Source: Candidatus Dormiibacterota bacterium
GTDB taxonomy: Bacteria; Acidobacteriota; Polarisedimenticolia; Gp22-AA2
Direction of reading: 5' to 3'
Length of the DNA: 62,810 bases
Assembly: GCA_035635555.1 (NCBI GenBank)
Contig: DASQAT010000044.1
Span: 1-62,810 of the forward strand
A program made the position numbers and the translations under genes. The notes beneath the pieces were generated by a model, which was not told where the DNA came from, did no database searches, and saw only the letters and a program-made list of their open reading frames with translations. Positions 34,304-42,403 of this stretch are shown in pieces (the stretch's first letter is position 1; each line of letters opens with the position of its first letter).

Positions 34304-35702
34304 CTGCGGCCGCTGCCGGGCCCGGTTTCCGCCCGCGACGACCGGGAACGCGGAGACCGTAGGTCCGGATCTTGCGCTGCAGCGTCCGCAGGCCTATGTG
34401 CAGGCTGCGGGCCGCGTGCGTGCGGTTGCCGTCATGATGATGCAGCGTCCGGCGGATGTGCTCGCGCTCCATCTCACGCAGGGTGGTTCCGACCCGCGGG
34501 CGGGCACGCACGGTCTCGGAACTCGTGTCGCCGCGCACGCCGGCCGGCAGGTCGCTCTCGCGGATGGCGTCCCCGGGGTGCGTGATGGCCGTGCTCTCCA
34601 GCACATTCTTCAGCTCCCGCACGTTGCCGGGCCAGGGATGGCGCTGCAGGCGGCGCACCGCCTTCGCGGTGAGGCGCCGCGCGCGCAGTCCGTTGTCGCG
34701 CCGGACCTGCTCCAGCAGCACCCGCGCCAGCTCGGGGATGTCCTCCTGACGCTCGCGCAGGGGCGGCACGCGGATGGTGATGACCTTGAGCCGGAAGTAG
34801 AGATCGTCGCGGAACCGGCCGCGACGGATCAGGTCCTCCAGGTCGGTGTTGGTCGCGGCCAGCACGCGCACGTCGACGCGCAGCTCACGGCTGCCGCCCA
34901 CGCGCATGAACTCTCTCTCCTCCAGAACGCGCAGGAGCTTGGCCTGCGTGAGCAGATCCATGTCGCCGACCTCGTCGAGGAAGATGGTTCCGCCGTCGGC
35001 GAGCTCGAACTTTCCCTTCTGCCGCCCGACCGCGCCCGTGAACGCGCCCCGCTCGTGCCCGAACAGCTCGCTCTCGATGAGATTGACGGGGATGGCCGAG
35101 CAGTTGATCGCGATGAAGGGGGCCTCCCGCCGGGGCGAGTTGAAATGGATGGCCTTGGCCACGAGCTCCTTCCCCACGCCGCTTTCGCCGAGAATGAGGA
35201 CCGTGCTGCGTGCCACGGCCACCTGAAGGATCTGGTCCCGCACCCGGCGCATCCCCGCCGACCGGCTCACCAGATTACCGACGAGATACTTGCGGCTCAG
35301 CTCGTTCTGAAAATGAATGGCGCGGTCGCCCGCGTGCCGCCACTCCAAGATGCGCTCCAGCCGGGAACGGACCTCGGCCTTCTCCAGGGGACGCACCAGG
35401 TAGTCGTCGGCGCCGTGCTCGAGGGCGTGGATGGCGCGTCGCACGGCGTCTTCGGTCGTGAGCACCAGGATCGACGGGATGGACGTGTGGGCGCGGAGCC
35501 GGGCCACGACGTCCTCGTCTCCGTCCCCGACCAGCGACGAATCCAGGAGCGCCATGTCGAAATCCTCCCGTGCCGCAAGATCGAGCGCTGCGGCGGGTGT
35601 CGCGACCGAGCGCACGTCCATCCCCAGCCCCCGGAGCATGAGCTCCACTTCGAAGCGCTGGGCCGGATCGATCAGCAGGATCTGCTTGCCGTGGACGAGC
35701 AC
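34293..35702 (-). CDS. Sigma-54-dependent activator (NtrC type) with altered receiver domain
   Basis: 469 residues from GTG 35702. Receiver-like domain 1-120, AAA+ domain about 145-385, Fis-type helix-turn-helix at the C-terminus (THAARSLHIGLRTLQRKIR). Walker A is LGESGVGKELVAKA (about 171), the sigma-54 contact loop is ERGAFTGAVG (about 222), Walker B is GGTIFLDEVGDMD. The receiver keeps the acceptor-like Asp (MALLDSS), but the acidic pair is reduced to LLIDP and the conserved Lys is Arg (YLVRPL), so phosphorylation may be weak or absent. GTG 35702 has GAGG at good spacing; ATG 35744 is an alternative. A sigma-54 promoter and palindrome lie upstream, facing away. Confidence 0.92.
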   Translation of the reverse strand: MLVHGKQILLIDPAQRFEVELMLRGLGMDVRSVATPAAALDLAAREDFDMALLDSSLVGDGDEDVVARLRAHTSIPSILVLTTEDAVRRAIHALEHGADDYLVRPLEKAEVRSRLERILEWRHAGDRAIHFQNELSRKYLVGNLVSRSAGMRRVRDQILQVAVARSTVLILGESGVGKELVAKAIHFNSPRREAPFIAINCSAIPVNLIESELFGHERGAFTGAVGRQKGKFELADGGTIFLDEVGDMDLLTQAKLLRVLEEREFMRVGGSRELRVDVRVLAATNTDLEDLIRRGRFRDDLYFRLKVITIRVPPLRERQEDIPELARVLLEQVRRDNGLRARRLTAKAVRRLQRHPWPGNVRELKNVLESTAITHPGDAIRESDLPAGVRGDTSSETVRARPRVGTTLREMEREHIRRTLHHHDGNRTHAARSLHIGLRTLQRKIRTYGLRVPGRRGRKPGPAAAAVRA

Positions 35703-35869
35703 AGGGAACCTCGAGCGACGTCGAAGTCTGTCACTTTGGCGCATTTCTGTCAACAAACAAATGCGTCAGAGTGGCCGAGTAGGGAAATTTTCGGCCCGGG
35801 CGGAGCGCCACGGAGGGTGACTCCCTCCCAATCGCAGCCTGCAACAGACTGTTTTACATGAGGTTACGG

Positions 35870-35884
35870 TGATGTTATACATCA
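35870..35884. promoter_or_regulatory. Palindrome, possible activator binding site
   Basis: TGATG-TTATA-CATCA, a perfect 5-bp inverted repeat centred about 35 bases upstream of the sigma-54 -24 element. It lies between the activator gene and the small gene it may control. The position is close for an enhancer site but possible. Confidence 0.4.
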
Positions 35885-35909
35885 TGATACGTCGGACCGG
35901 ATTGCAAAA

Positions 35910-35927
35910 ACCTGGCAGGATTATTGC
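35910..35927 (+). promoter_or_regulatory. Sigma-54 promoter
   Basis: CTGGCAGG-N4-TTGCTT, with GG (35912-35913) and GC (35924-35925) exactly 10 bases apart as sigma-54 requires. It matches the YTGGCAcG-N4-TTGCW consensus in all positions but one. The expected RNA start is near 35937, 27 bases before the ATG of the 69-residue gene. Confidence 0.8.
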
Positions 35928-35963
35928 TTCTCTGGATAAACAACCTTCGGGAGGACGCCCGGG

Positions 35964-36173
35964 ATGAGGAAGAAGAAAGCCGCACTCGGCAAGAAGCAGT
36001 CCACCAGGATTTCGAACGGAATGGTCGACTTCAGCTACGCGAACGTTTCATACCAGATCGACCCGACCCGCAGAAAGGTCTATCACCAGTGGATCGAGGT
36101 CGAGACCGCCAAGACGTGCCTGATCATGGGGGCCTGGTCCCAGACGCGGGTGCAGGAGAAGCGGGCGGTCTAG
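35964..36173 (+). CDS. Small orphan protein (69 residues) under sigma-54 control
   Basis: 69 residues beginning with a very basic stretch (MRKKKAALGKKQ) and continuing with a Tyr/Val/Ile-rich beta-like part (DFSYANVSYQIDP, KVYHQWIEVETAKTC). There is one Cys, no signal peptide and no membrane helix. I recognise no family. A good ribosome site (GGGAGGA) sits 9 bases before the ATG, and a sigma-54 promoter and terminator bracket the gene as a single unit. The adjacent divergent activator is the natural regulator. The basic N-terminus could suit nucleic-acid or ribosome binding, but that is a guess. Confidence 0.72.
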   Translation: MRKKKAALGKKQSTRISNGMVDFSYANVSYQIDPTRRKVYHQWIEVETAKTCLIMGAWSQTRVQEKRAV

Positions 36174-36247
36174 TGCTCGTTGCCTTTCTCTAACCAGCCC
36201 GCGAGGGCTGAGGTACGTCACCGGAACCACACAACTCACACCTGAAC

Positions 36248-36288
36248 AGAGCCGCTTCGGTAATCATGAAGCGGCTCTCCTTCTTTCG
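36248..36288. terminator. Terminator between the 69-residue gene and the convergent EAL gene
   Basis: A perfect 11-bp stem (AGAGCCGCTTC at 36248-36258 with 36268-36278), 9-base loop, then a T-rich CCTTCTTTC. It ends the small transcript and may also serve the opposite strand. A smaller hairpin (CAGCCC-GCGA-GGGCTG, 36195-36210) precedes it; the 75 bases from the stop to this stem hold nothing else I recognise. Confidence 0.8.
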
Positions 36289-36293
36289 GGGTC

Positions 36294-37643
36294 CTAATCC
36301 TCGAGGGCGCTGAGGTCGGCCTTCGGGAAGGGCGCGCCCGGCCGTGCGAACAGGTACCCCTGCGCGTAGCGCACCCCGATCGATTGGAGACAGCGCAGCT
36401 CCTCGACCGTCTCGACGCCCTCGGCGATCAACGTGATCCCGGAGCTGGTCGAGAATCGGGCGATCGTCCCGGTGAGGTCCTGCTTGATCGGGTGCAGGTG
36501 GATGTCGCGGATCAGCGCCATGTCGATCTTGATGAAGTCTGGTTTGATCTCGGCGATCGATTTCAGCCCCGAGTATCCCGAGCCCACGTCGTCCACGGCC
36601 AGCCGGAATCCGTGGAACTGGAGATAGCTCAGGAGCTGGCGCAGTGAGGTGAAATCGCGGACGGCGGAATGCTCGGTCATCTCCAGCACGACCTGCGACG
36701 GCTTGAGATTCGAGTCGCGCAGGAGCGCGAAGGTGGCTTCCGAGCGCAGCGCGGGATCGTGAATCGAGTCGGGCTCCATGTTCAGGAACAGGAGCTGCTC
36801 GTCGTCGAGGCCGCGCGCCGAGCGGATAGCCCGCTCACGGCAGAGCCGCTCGAGCTTCCACACCGAGTCGTTGTCATAGGCCGCCTTGAACAGCTGGTCC
36901 GGCCCGGCGAAGGCCTCAGGCGAGACACGGGTCAGCGCCTCGAACCCGACGATTCGCTTCTCCAGCAGGTCGACGACCGGCTGGTACACCGGGTGGATCG
37001 CCTCCGTCTTCAGAATCATCTTCAGCTTCAGGGAGGCGTCGTGCTGCTCCTTCTTGCGCTGCTGGAGCGAATCGGTGAACGCCTGCTCCAGGGCCGAGTA
37101 CACCAGGCGCTCGAAGCGCACCGTGGCGTTCTGCACCAGGACGGTGCAGCCGACGTAGAGTCCAAACGTTTCCTGCACGTCGGCCGGAAGGCCATCCCGC
37201 ACGAAGCGCTCCAGCCTGGCCGCGACGCGGCGGCGCACCTTGTCGATGTCCGGGTACGCGACTCCCTGCCTGCCGCGCGGCGGCGACAGGAGAATCACGA
37301 ACGCGTTGCCGCTGATCATCACCTCGGACACGTAGTCGTCCCGCCGGAGCGCAACCTTCTTGATCTCGAGCAGGAAGGCCGCGACGCTGCGTACCAGCGA
37401 TTCGTATCCCTGCCAGCCCAGCGTCTGCTCTCCGCGCTCGTTCTGGAGCACGCTGATGGAGAGCAGGCCGAGATGGTGCGACTCCTTCAGCAGACGGCGG
37501 ATGCGACCGAGGAGGAGCGGGACCGTCGGCAGATCGGTCAGCTCGTCGTACAGCAGGTCCGTGAGGGCCCCGGCGGTGCTCCTGCCCGCGAGCTCCCCTC
37601 TCTGCTTGAGGTCCTTCACCAGTTTCCTGCGGCGACTCTGCAT
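36294..37643 (-). CDS. EAL-domain c-di-GMP phosphodiesterase with degenerate GGDEF domain
   Basis: 449 residues. The N-terminal part (about 30-200) has GGDEF-like spacing (YDELTDLPTVPLLL) but the active site reads MISGNAFVILL, so it cannot make c-di-GMP. The EAL domain (about 205-445) keeps its key residues: EALTRV, NMEPDSI, LEMTEHS, AVDDVGSGYSGLKSI, FIKIDMALI and AEGVET. It should hydrolyse c-di-GMP to pGpG. No membrane helix is seen, so it is cytoplasmic. It lies 13 bases after the diguanylate cyclase on the same strand, forming a make-and-break pair. Confidence 0.93.
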   Translation of the reverse strand: MQSRRRKLVKDLKQRGELAGRSTAGALTDLLYDELTDLPTVPLLLGRIRRLLKESHHLGLLSISVLQNERGEQTLGWQGYESLVRSVAAFLLEIKKVALRRDDYVSEVMISGNAFVILLSPPRGRQGVAYPDIDKVRRRVAARLERFVRDGLPADVQETFGLYVGCTVLVQNATVRFERLVYSALEQAFTDSLQQRKKEQHDASLKLKMILKTEAIHPVYQPVVDLLEKRIVGFEALTRVSPEAFAGPDQLFKAAYDNDSVWKLERLCRERAIRSARGLDDEQLLFLNMEPDSIHDPALRSEATFALLRDSNLKPSQVVLEMTEHSAVRDFTSLRQLLSYLQFHGFRLAVDDVGSGYSGLKSIAEIKPDFIKIDMALIRDIHLHPIKQDLTGTIARFSTSSGITLIAEGVETVEELRCLQSIGVRYAQGYLFARPGAPFPKADLSALED

Positions 37644-37656
37644 GGGGGGGGCGGTC

Positions 37657-38931
37657 TCAGCCGTTGTTCACGTTGTAGTACGCGTCTTCGGAACCGTCGG
37701 AGAAGTATTTCGTCTCCGCGCGGAGGACCCGGTTCCGTCCCGCCTGCTTGGCGCGGTACAGCGCTGCGTCGGCGGCCGCGATGAGGTCCGGGCCGTTGCG
37801 ACCGTCGTCGGGGAACGTGGCGACCCCGCCGCTCAGGGACACGATCTTGAGCGGCTGGCTCTCCCGGTTGGCGTACGGGTGTTCGGCGACCCTGGCGCGG
37901 ATCCGTTCCGCCGCGACCATAGCCCCGTCCTTGGGCGTCTGCGGCAGGATGACGATGAACTCCTCGCCGCCGTAGCGCGCCGGCGTATCGTCCGGCCGAA
38001 CCATGTCGCGCAGGATCTGCCCCGTGAACTTGAGGACCTCGTCCCCCGCCTGGTGCCCCTGCGTGTCGTTGTAATGCTTGAAGTGATCCAGGTCGAAGAT
38101 GAACAGCGAAAACGGATAGTGCCCCTTCTCCGCCTTGAGAATTTCGTCCGACAGGCGGCTCATGAAGAAACGCTTGTTGAAGAGCTTGGTCAGACCGTCC
38201 GAGTTCGCCATCTCCTGGACCTGCGAGAACAGCGCGTTGTTGTGCAGCGCGATGCTGCCCAGGTCGGCGATGAGGTTCAGCAGGGTCTTCTCGTACTTGT
38301 AGTGCTTCGTGATCCCGCCGACACTGATGACGCCGGACACGCGTCCTTCGTGCACCATCGGCGCGCACAGCTCGGTCTTGAAACGGAAGTGGGCCGGGAC
38401 ATCGAGGCTCGCCCCCGACTGGCGCATCTCCCTGATGAAATCGTTGGTGTCCATGGGGACCTTGTGCTGCGCCACCCATCCGATGCGACCCTCGCCCAAC
38501 TTCACCTGGAAACCGAGCTTGACGTCCTCCGCCAGACCCCGCTGCTGGTGCAGGATCAGCGTATCGACGCGCTCGTCCAAGAGGAAGAGCAGGACCTGAC
38601 CTGGGGCGAACAGGCGCTCGGAGATCTTGGTGAGCAGCGGGGCGATCGCGCGCCGCTCCATGTGCGAATTGATCTCCTTGGTGAAGTCGGGGAGCAGGAG
38701 GAAGAAGCTCGACAGCGCGGTGTTCTCGGCCTCCAGGCGGGCCGCGGTGGATTTCAAGTCGCGCAGCGCCGAGACGTCTCCATCGGAACGGACGGGGCGG
38801 CGCACGGATCGCGATCCCCCGCCCATCCGTCCCAGGAGCCAGCCGAGGAAGATGGCCCCCAGGATGCCGCAGCCCCATCCCCATGGCGGCACCCCGCGGA
38901 GGGTCGCCAAAGCCGCGCTGACGGAATCCAT
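37657..38931 (-). CDS. Membrane-anchored GAF-GGDEF diguanylate cyclase
   Basis: 424 residues. One transmembrane helix near the N-terminus (GCGILGAIFLGWLLG, about 20-34), then a coiled linker, a GAF domain (about 85-235; FAPGQVLLFLLDERVDTLILH, GFQVKLGEGRIGWVAQH, ISVGGITKHYKYEKTLLNL) and a GGDEF domain (about 250-410). The active site ARYGGEEFIVIL is intact. The inhibitory I-site RxxD is present as RPDD five residues before it, so product feedback is expected. A possible promoter lies at 38992-39020. It forms an operon with the EAL gene. Confidence 0.94.
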   Translation of the reverse strand: MDSVSAALATLRGVPPWGWGCGILGAIFLGWLLGRMGGGSRSVRRPVRSDGDVSALRDLKSTAARLEAENTALSSFFLLLPDFTKEINSHMERRAIAPLLTKISERLFAPGQVLLFLLDERVDTLILHQQRGLAEDVKLGFQVKLGEGRIGWVAQHKVPMDTNDFIREMRQSGASLDVPAHFRFKTELCAPMVHEGRVSGVISVGGITKHYKYEKTLLNLIADLGSIALHNNALFSQVQEMANSDGLTKLFNKRFFMSRLSDEILKAEKGHYPFSLFIFDLDHFKHYNDTQGHQAGDEVLKFTGQILRDMVRPDDTPARYGGEEFIVILPQTPKDGAMVAAERIRARVAEHPYANRESQPLKIVSLSGGVATFPDDGRNGPDLIAAADAALYRAKQAGRNRVLRAETKYFSDGSEDAYYNVNNG

Positions 38932-38991
38932 CTGGTTCCGACTCCCCGTCGGACCTCCTGGAAGGAGGCATGACCTGCGTTCACCCGCGCA

Positions 38992-39020
38992 AACTTAAGG
39001 TCCTGAGATGGGCAATTCAA
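38992..39020 (-). promoter_or_regulatory. Possible promoter for the GGDEF-EAL pair
   Basis: Minus strand TTGAAT (39020-39015), 17 bases and TAAGTT (38997-38992). The -10 box is weak (three of six). It lies in the 315-base gap 38932-39246 between divergent genes, which otherwise holds only the plus-strand promoter at 39164-39192. Confidence 0.35.
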
Positions 39021-39163
39021 GGCGCCGGCCGCCGCCGGACGGTCGCCGCGACACGGGGGAGGCCTGTCGATCGGTCGTCTCGGACGAAGGTGTCAATTTT
39101 CCGACGGGCGGCCGCGCCGTGGCAGGCCGAGCGCATTTTCATCTGGACCGGCGAGGAGGTTTC

Positions 39164-39192
39164 TTGACAGCCGCCGGTCGGCGCTCTAGAGT
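39164..39192 (+). promoter_or_regulatory. Promoter for the solute-binding lipoprotein gene
   Basis: A perfect TTGACA (39164-39169), 17 bases and TAGAGT (39187-39192). The predicted leader is about 48 bases, too short for a cobalamin riboswitch. Confidence 0.6.
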
Positions 39193-39246
39193 GGCCGGCC
39201 TTGCGTTTCGGAGGGCGGCGGGAGGCCCCGCGGAGAACGTCCTGAC

Positions 39247-40233
39247 ATGCTCGAGCGTCGATCCGACTGCCCGCACCGGCACGTTCCGCCTGTTGTCCTC
39301 CTGTGCGCCGTGCTCGCCGGCGGACTTCTTCCCGGGTGCGATCGAAGGCAGCCCGGGGCGGAGACACGCATCCTCACGGACGGGCTGGGGCGCACGGTCC
39401 GGCTGCCCCCGCGCCCACGGCGCATCGTGTCTCTGGCGCCGAGCGTGACCAGCTCGCTACTGGCGCTGGGCGCGCGGGATCGTCTCGTGGGCGTGACCGA
39501 CTTTTGCGTCCTGCCGGCCGGTGACGCGCCGGTCGCTCGCATCGGAGGCATGCTGAATCCAAGCCTCGAGACGATCCGCGGTCTCGGTCCCGATGTCCTG
39601 GTCGCCACCACGAGCGGGAACGACCCCTCCTTGGCCCGGGAGGCGGCCTCGATAGGCCTGCCGCTCTACACGATTCACACACCCGATGTCGAGAGCGTGC
39701 TCCGCTCCCTCCTCGATCTCGGGCGCCTCATCGATGAACCGGAGCGTGGACGGGTCCTCGTAGCCGATCTCAGGTCGCGGCTTTCGACCGTCGCGTCCGG
39801 CATCGCCTTGGACCGGCCCGTCAGGGTGCTGTTCGTGGTCTGGGGCGATCCGCTGGTCGTCCCCGGGCGTTCGTCCTTCCTGACCGACGCGCTGGCGCGC
39901 GCCGGCGGTACGTCGATCACGTCCGACGCCGCGGCTGCCTACCCCACGTTCGACGTCGAATCGGCGATCATGCGCGCCCCCGAAGCCATCCTGACCACGC
40001 AGCAGAATCGGGCCGTCCTCGATCGACTGCGCGCGGAGCCGGCCTGGTCAAGGGTGCCGGCGGTGAGATCCGGAAGGTTGTTCGTGGTGAGTGAGTCGAT
40101 CGAGCAGCCGGGTCCCGAGGTCGTGTCCGGCATCGAAGAGGTCGCCCGGCGGCTCCATCCGCGGGTCTTCGCGGCCCCGGGCGCGGCCGCTTCTCCCGCC
40201 CCCCGCCGGGAAGGGAGGCGCGTGTCTCCATGA
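39247..40233 (+). CDS. Solute-binding lipoprotein of a cobalamin/siderophore ABC transporter
   Basis: 328 residues. The N-terminus (VVLLCAVLAGGLLPGC) is a lipoprotein signal ending in an LPGC lipobox. The mature protein is of the BtuF/FhuD type with two lobes joined by a long helix: RTVRLPPRPRRIVSLAPSVTSSLLALGARDRLVGVTDF-type opening, IGGMLNPSLETIRGLGPDVLVATT, and a second lobe with RVLFVVWGDPLVVPG. This class binds cobalamin or ferric siderophores in the periplasm. No permease or ATPase is adjacent, so partner and ligand are unknown. Confidence 0.87.
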   Translation: MLERRSDCPHRHVPPVVLLCAVLAGGLLPGCDRRQPGAETRILTDGLGRTVRLPPRPRRIVSLAPSVTSSLLALGARDRLVGVTDFCVLPAGDAPVARIGGMLNPSLETIRGLGPDVLVATTSGNDPSLAREAASIGLPLYTIHTPDVESVLRSLLDLGRLIDEPERGRVLVADLRSRLSTVASGIALDRPVRVLFVVWGDPLVVPGRSSFLTDALARAGGTSITSDAAAAYPTFDVESAIMRAPEAILTTQQNRAVLDRLRAEPAWSRVPAVRSGRLFVVSESIEQPGPEVVSGIEEVARRLHPRVFAAPGAAASPAPRREGRRVSP

Positions 40234-40241
40234 ACAAGGAA

Positions 40242-40268
40242 GCCGTGCGAGCCTTCGGCCCGCACGGC
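40242..40268 (+). terminator. Possible terminator hairpin without a T-run
   Basis: GCCGTGCG (40242-40249) pairs with CGCACGGC (40261-40268), with an inner GCC/GGC stem. It follows the lipoprotein stop by 8 bases. No run of T follows. The remaining bases to 40435 hold nothing I recognise. Confidence 0.35.
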
Positions 40269-40435
40269 GGGGGAATCGGAGGCGGGCACCCGTCTGCCCG
40301 TCTCCAATAGTTGAATTGTCCCACGCCCCCTCCGGGCGGTCCACTTCTCCCTGCAACCTCCGGTGCATCCATGCAGCAGGCTTCATTGTAGGATGGCTGT
40401 CTCTTACGGCGGCCGCGACGGCCTGAGGGAGGACG

Positions 40436-40915
40436 ATGGGATTCCTGAAGGGACGGATCGAGGACTACAGCTCGCCCCTGGCCGCTCTCCCTGTCAGGCT
40501 GTACACAGGGTACTTCTTCCTGAAGTACGGCCTGGCGAAGTTCACGGGCGGGTTCGGCGGAGCGGGCCTTCACGAAACCCTGAGCAAGTGGGCCGAGGGG
40601 CCTGCCTACCACTTCTACGTCCCCTTTCTGCAGAAGGTGGCGATCCCCCACGCCTCCCTGTTCGCGCACTTCGTCACGCTGGGGGAGATCGTCGTCGGGA
40701 GCCTGCTCCTGCTCGGCTGCGCCTGCCGGCTGGCGGCCCTGGGCGGCCTCTTTCTGTGCCTCAATTTTCTGTTCGCGAGCGGCGCGCCGATCCTGAGCAC
40801 CGAGCAGCCGGCGGTGTTCACCCTGCTGCTCGTCACGATCTACGCGACCGCCGCGGGGCGCGCCCTCGGGATCGATGCGCTGCTGAAGCACCGGCTGCCG
40901 CGCTGGGTGGCGTGA
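40436..40915 (+). CDS. DoxX-family membrane protein
   Basis: 159 residues with four hydrophobic segments. The family opening is PVRLYTGYFFLKYGLAKFTGGF, and the second segment reads FAHFVTLGEIVVGSLLLLGCACRLAALGGLFLCLNF. DoxX proteins are small inner-membrane proteins linked to quinone or thiosulfate redox chemistry and to oxidative stress; the role here is not known. A clear GGAGG ribosome site precedes the ATG. A small membrane gene follows 3 bases after the stop. Confidence 0.87.
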   Translation: MGFLKGRIEDYSSPLAALPVRLYTGYFFLKYGLAKFTGGFGGAGLHETLSKWAEGPAYHFYVPFLQKVAIPHASLFAHFVTLGEIVVGSLLLLGCACRLAALGGLFLCLNFLFASGAPILSTEQPAVFTLLLVTIYATAAGRALGIDALLKHRLPRWVA

Positions 40916-40918
40916 TCC

Positions 40919-41425
40919 ATGCTGCACAACGTGCCGATCGCGCGCATCCTCGGATTCCTGTTCCTGGGGAGCGTGATTCTGATCGGATTCGTGACGTACG
41001 AGGGATACCGCACCTCCATGGGGAGCCTGGCGGCCTCCGCTCACATCCGCTTCGCGCTGTTCGGAATCGTCGTCGTCCTGTTCACCCAGACCATGACCCT
41101 CTTCTACTTCGTCGGGACCGGCAGCCGCATCAAGAAGGTCGTGCAGCGCTACGGGCTCGCCGCGTCGCTGGTGGAGCGCACCCGGCGCTTGAAGGCGCGC
41201 CTGTTTCCCTGGCTGACGTTCACGCCCCTGGTCACCATGGCCGCCTTCATCGTGGGGGGGGGCGCCCACACACACGCCCTCCCGCGCTGGATGCACGCCC
41301 TCCTGGCCCTGATCGCCCTGGCGATGAACCTGATCACGGCGGTCGTGGCCGTCGTCTGTATCTCGGACAACATCGTGCTGATCGAGGAGATCGACGCCGC
41401 CCTGCCTGAGACGGCGGCGGACTGA
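40919..41425 (+). CDS. Four-helix membrane protein of unknown function
   Basis: 168 residues with four predicted transmembrane helices: ARILGFLFLGSVILIGFVTY, RFALFGIVVVLFTQTMTLFYFVG, WLTFTPLVTMAAFIVGGGA and MHALLALIALAMNLITAVVAVV. A basic cytoplasmic loop (SRIKKVVQRYG to RTRRLKARLF) lies in the middle and His residues flank helix 3 (GGGAHTHALPRW). I recognise no family. It is cotranscribed with doxX (3-base gap), so a shared membrane role is likely. It converges on an outer-membrane barrel gene 9 bases away. Confidence 0.75.
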   Translation: MLHNVPIARILGFLFLGSVILIGFVTYEGYRTSMGSLAASAHIRFALFGIVVVLFTQTMTLFYFVGTGSRIKKVVQRYGLAASLVERTRRLKARLFPWLTFTPLVTMAAFIVGGGAHTHALPRWMHALLALIALAMNLITAVVAVVCISDNIVLIEEIDAALPETAAD

Positions 41426-41434
41426 GGCGCGGGT

Positions 41435-42178
41435 CTAGGCTCCGCCGAGGATGATCGTCAGCGCGAGGCCGATCTCGATGTGGTCCTGGTTGCCGCGGGA
41501 ACCCGAGCTGTAGCGCACCTGGCGCGCGTCGATGCGGAATGCCGCCTTCTCACCCCCGAAGAAACGCATGCCGCCGCCGTAGTTGTACATGAAGGTGTTT
41601 TCGTCCCCGACCAGCTGATCGAGCGGCTGCTGGAGATCGGGATCGGCCGTCTGGCCGAAGATGCTCGAGTTGATCAGACCGACGCCGCCGGTGGCGAAGG
41701 CCACGACCTTGCCGCGGTGCTGCAGGAAGAAGTTGTGGACGTAGTTGACGTGAGCGACGATGAGATCGATGCTGACGTCCTCCTGCTTGCGCTGATCGGT
41801 CGTCAGTGTGCCGGGCGGTCCGGCGGTGACGTCGTAGACCCTCTTGTGCACGAAGAACGTTCCGGTGGTCGCGGTTCCGCCGAAGCCGAACTCGACCATC
41901 TGCTTCTTGGTCCAGTTGTAGCCGAAGCGAAACCCGTAGGAGAGGCTGTCCTGGATGTCCGAGGTCACGACGTCCACTGTCCTCGTGATGGTCGCCCCCG
42001 AGGTGAGGGTCTGGTCCGTCGTGCCATCGCCCAGATGCGGGTTCCCATAGAAGATCCATCCCAGCTCGGGGGTCACCTCCCAGGACTTCTCGCGATTCTG
42101 CGCCCAGGCAGGTGCCGCCAGGATCGCGGCCGCCGCGCACGCGACGAGCCCCCCTCTCCACATGAACGGACTTCGCAT
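41435..42178 (-). CDS. Outer-membrane beta-barrel protein
   Basis: 247 residues. A signal peptide (MWRGGLVACAAAAILAAPAWAQ) precedes a barrel of the OmpA/OmpW-like size class: alternating strands such as WEVTPELGWIFYG, LSYGFRFGYNWTKKQMVEFGFGG, VNYVHNFFLQHRGKVVAFATGGVGL and the last strand HIEIGLALTIILGG. The middle FMYNYGGGMRFFGGEKAAFRIDARQVRY is typical of porin-like small barrels. ATG 42178 has a GGGGGGA ribosome site; the frame opens slightly earlier. Function unknown. Confidence 0.85.
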   Translation of the reverse strand: MRSPFMWRGGLVACAAAAILAAPAWAQNREKSWEVTPELGWIFYGNPHLGDGTTDQTLTSGATITRTVDVVTSDIQDSLSYGFRFGYNWTKKQMVEFGFGGTATTGTFFVHKRVYDVTAGPPGTLTTDQRKQEDVSIDLIVAHVNYVHNFFLQHRGKVVAFATGGVGLINSSIFGQTADPDLQQPLDQLVGDENTFMYNYGGGMRFFGGEKAAFRIDARQVRYSSGSRGNQDHIEIGLALTIILGGA

Positions 42179-42368
42179 CGCTCCCCCCACGCACAGCGCG
42201 GCCCGCGCCGCCTACGCCGTGCCGCCCTCCGGAACTGAGAGACTTGGAAAAGACGGCATACCTTTGCAGAAGCCCTTGTCCCTGTCAAGATCAAAGTGCG
42301 GCCTGCGCGAGGGGGCGCGGCGCGGCCGCAGCGCCGCCCCGGACCGGCATGCCCTGCGGGGCCCGCCC

Positions 42369-42397
42369 TTCCCAATCCCCCGCCCGGCACCTAGAAT
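42369..42397 (+). promoter_or_regulatory. Promoter for fdhD, predicted leaderless
   Basis: TTCCCA (42369-42374), 17 bases and TAGAAT (42392-42397). Six bases separate the -10 box from the ATG at 42404. Confidence 0.45.
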
Positions 42398-42403
42398 GTG
42401 GGC

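Noticed and set aside
36174-36247. Structured RNA or c-di-GMP riboswitch after the 69-residue gene
   Set aside because: Only one small hairpin; the conserved riboswitch sequence elements are not there.
38932-39246. Possible cobalamin riboswitch ahead of the solute-binding lipoprotein gene
   Set aside because: No B12-box sequence, and the clear promoter leaves only about 48 bases of leader.
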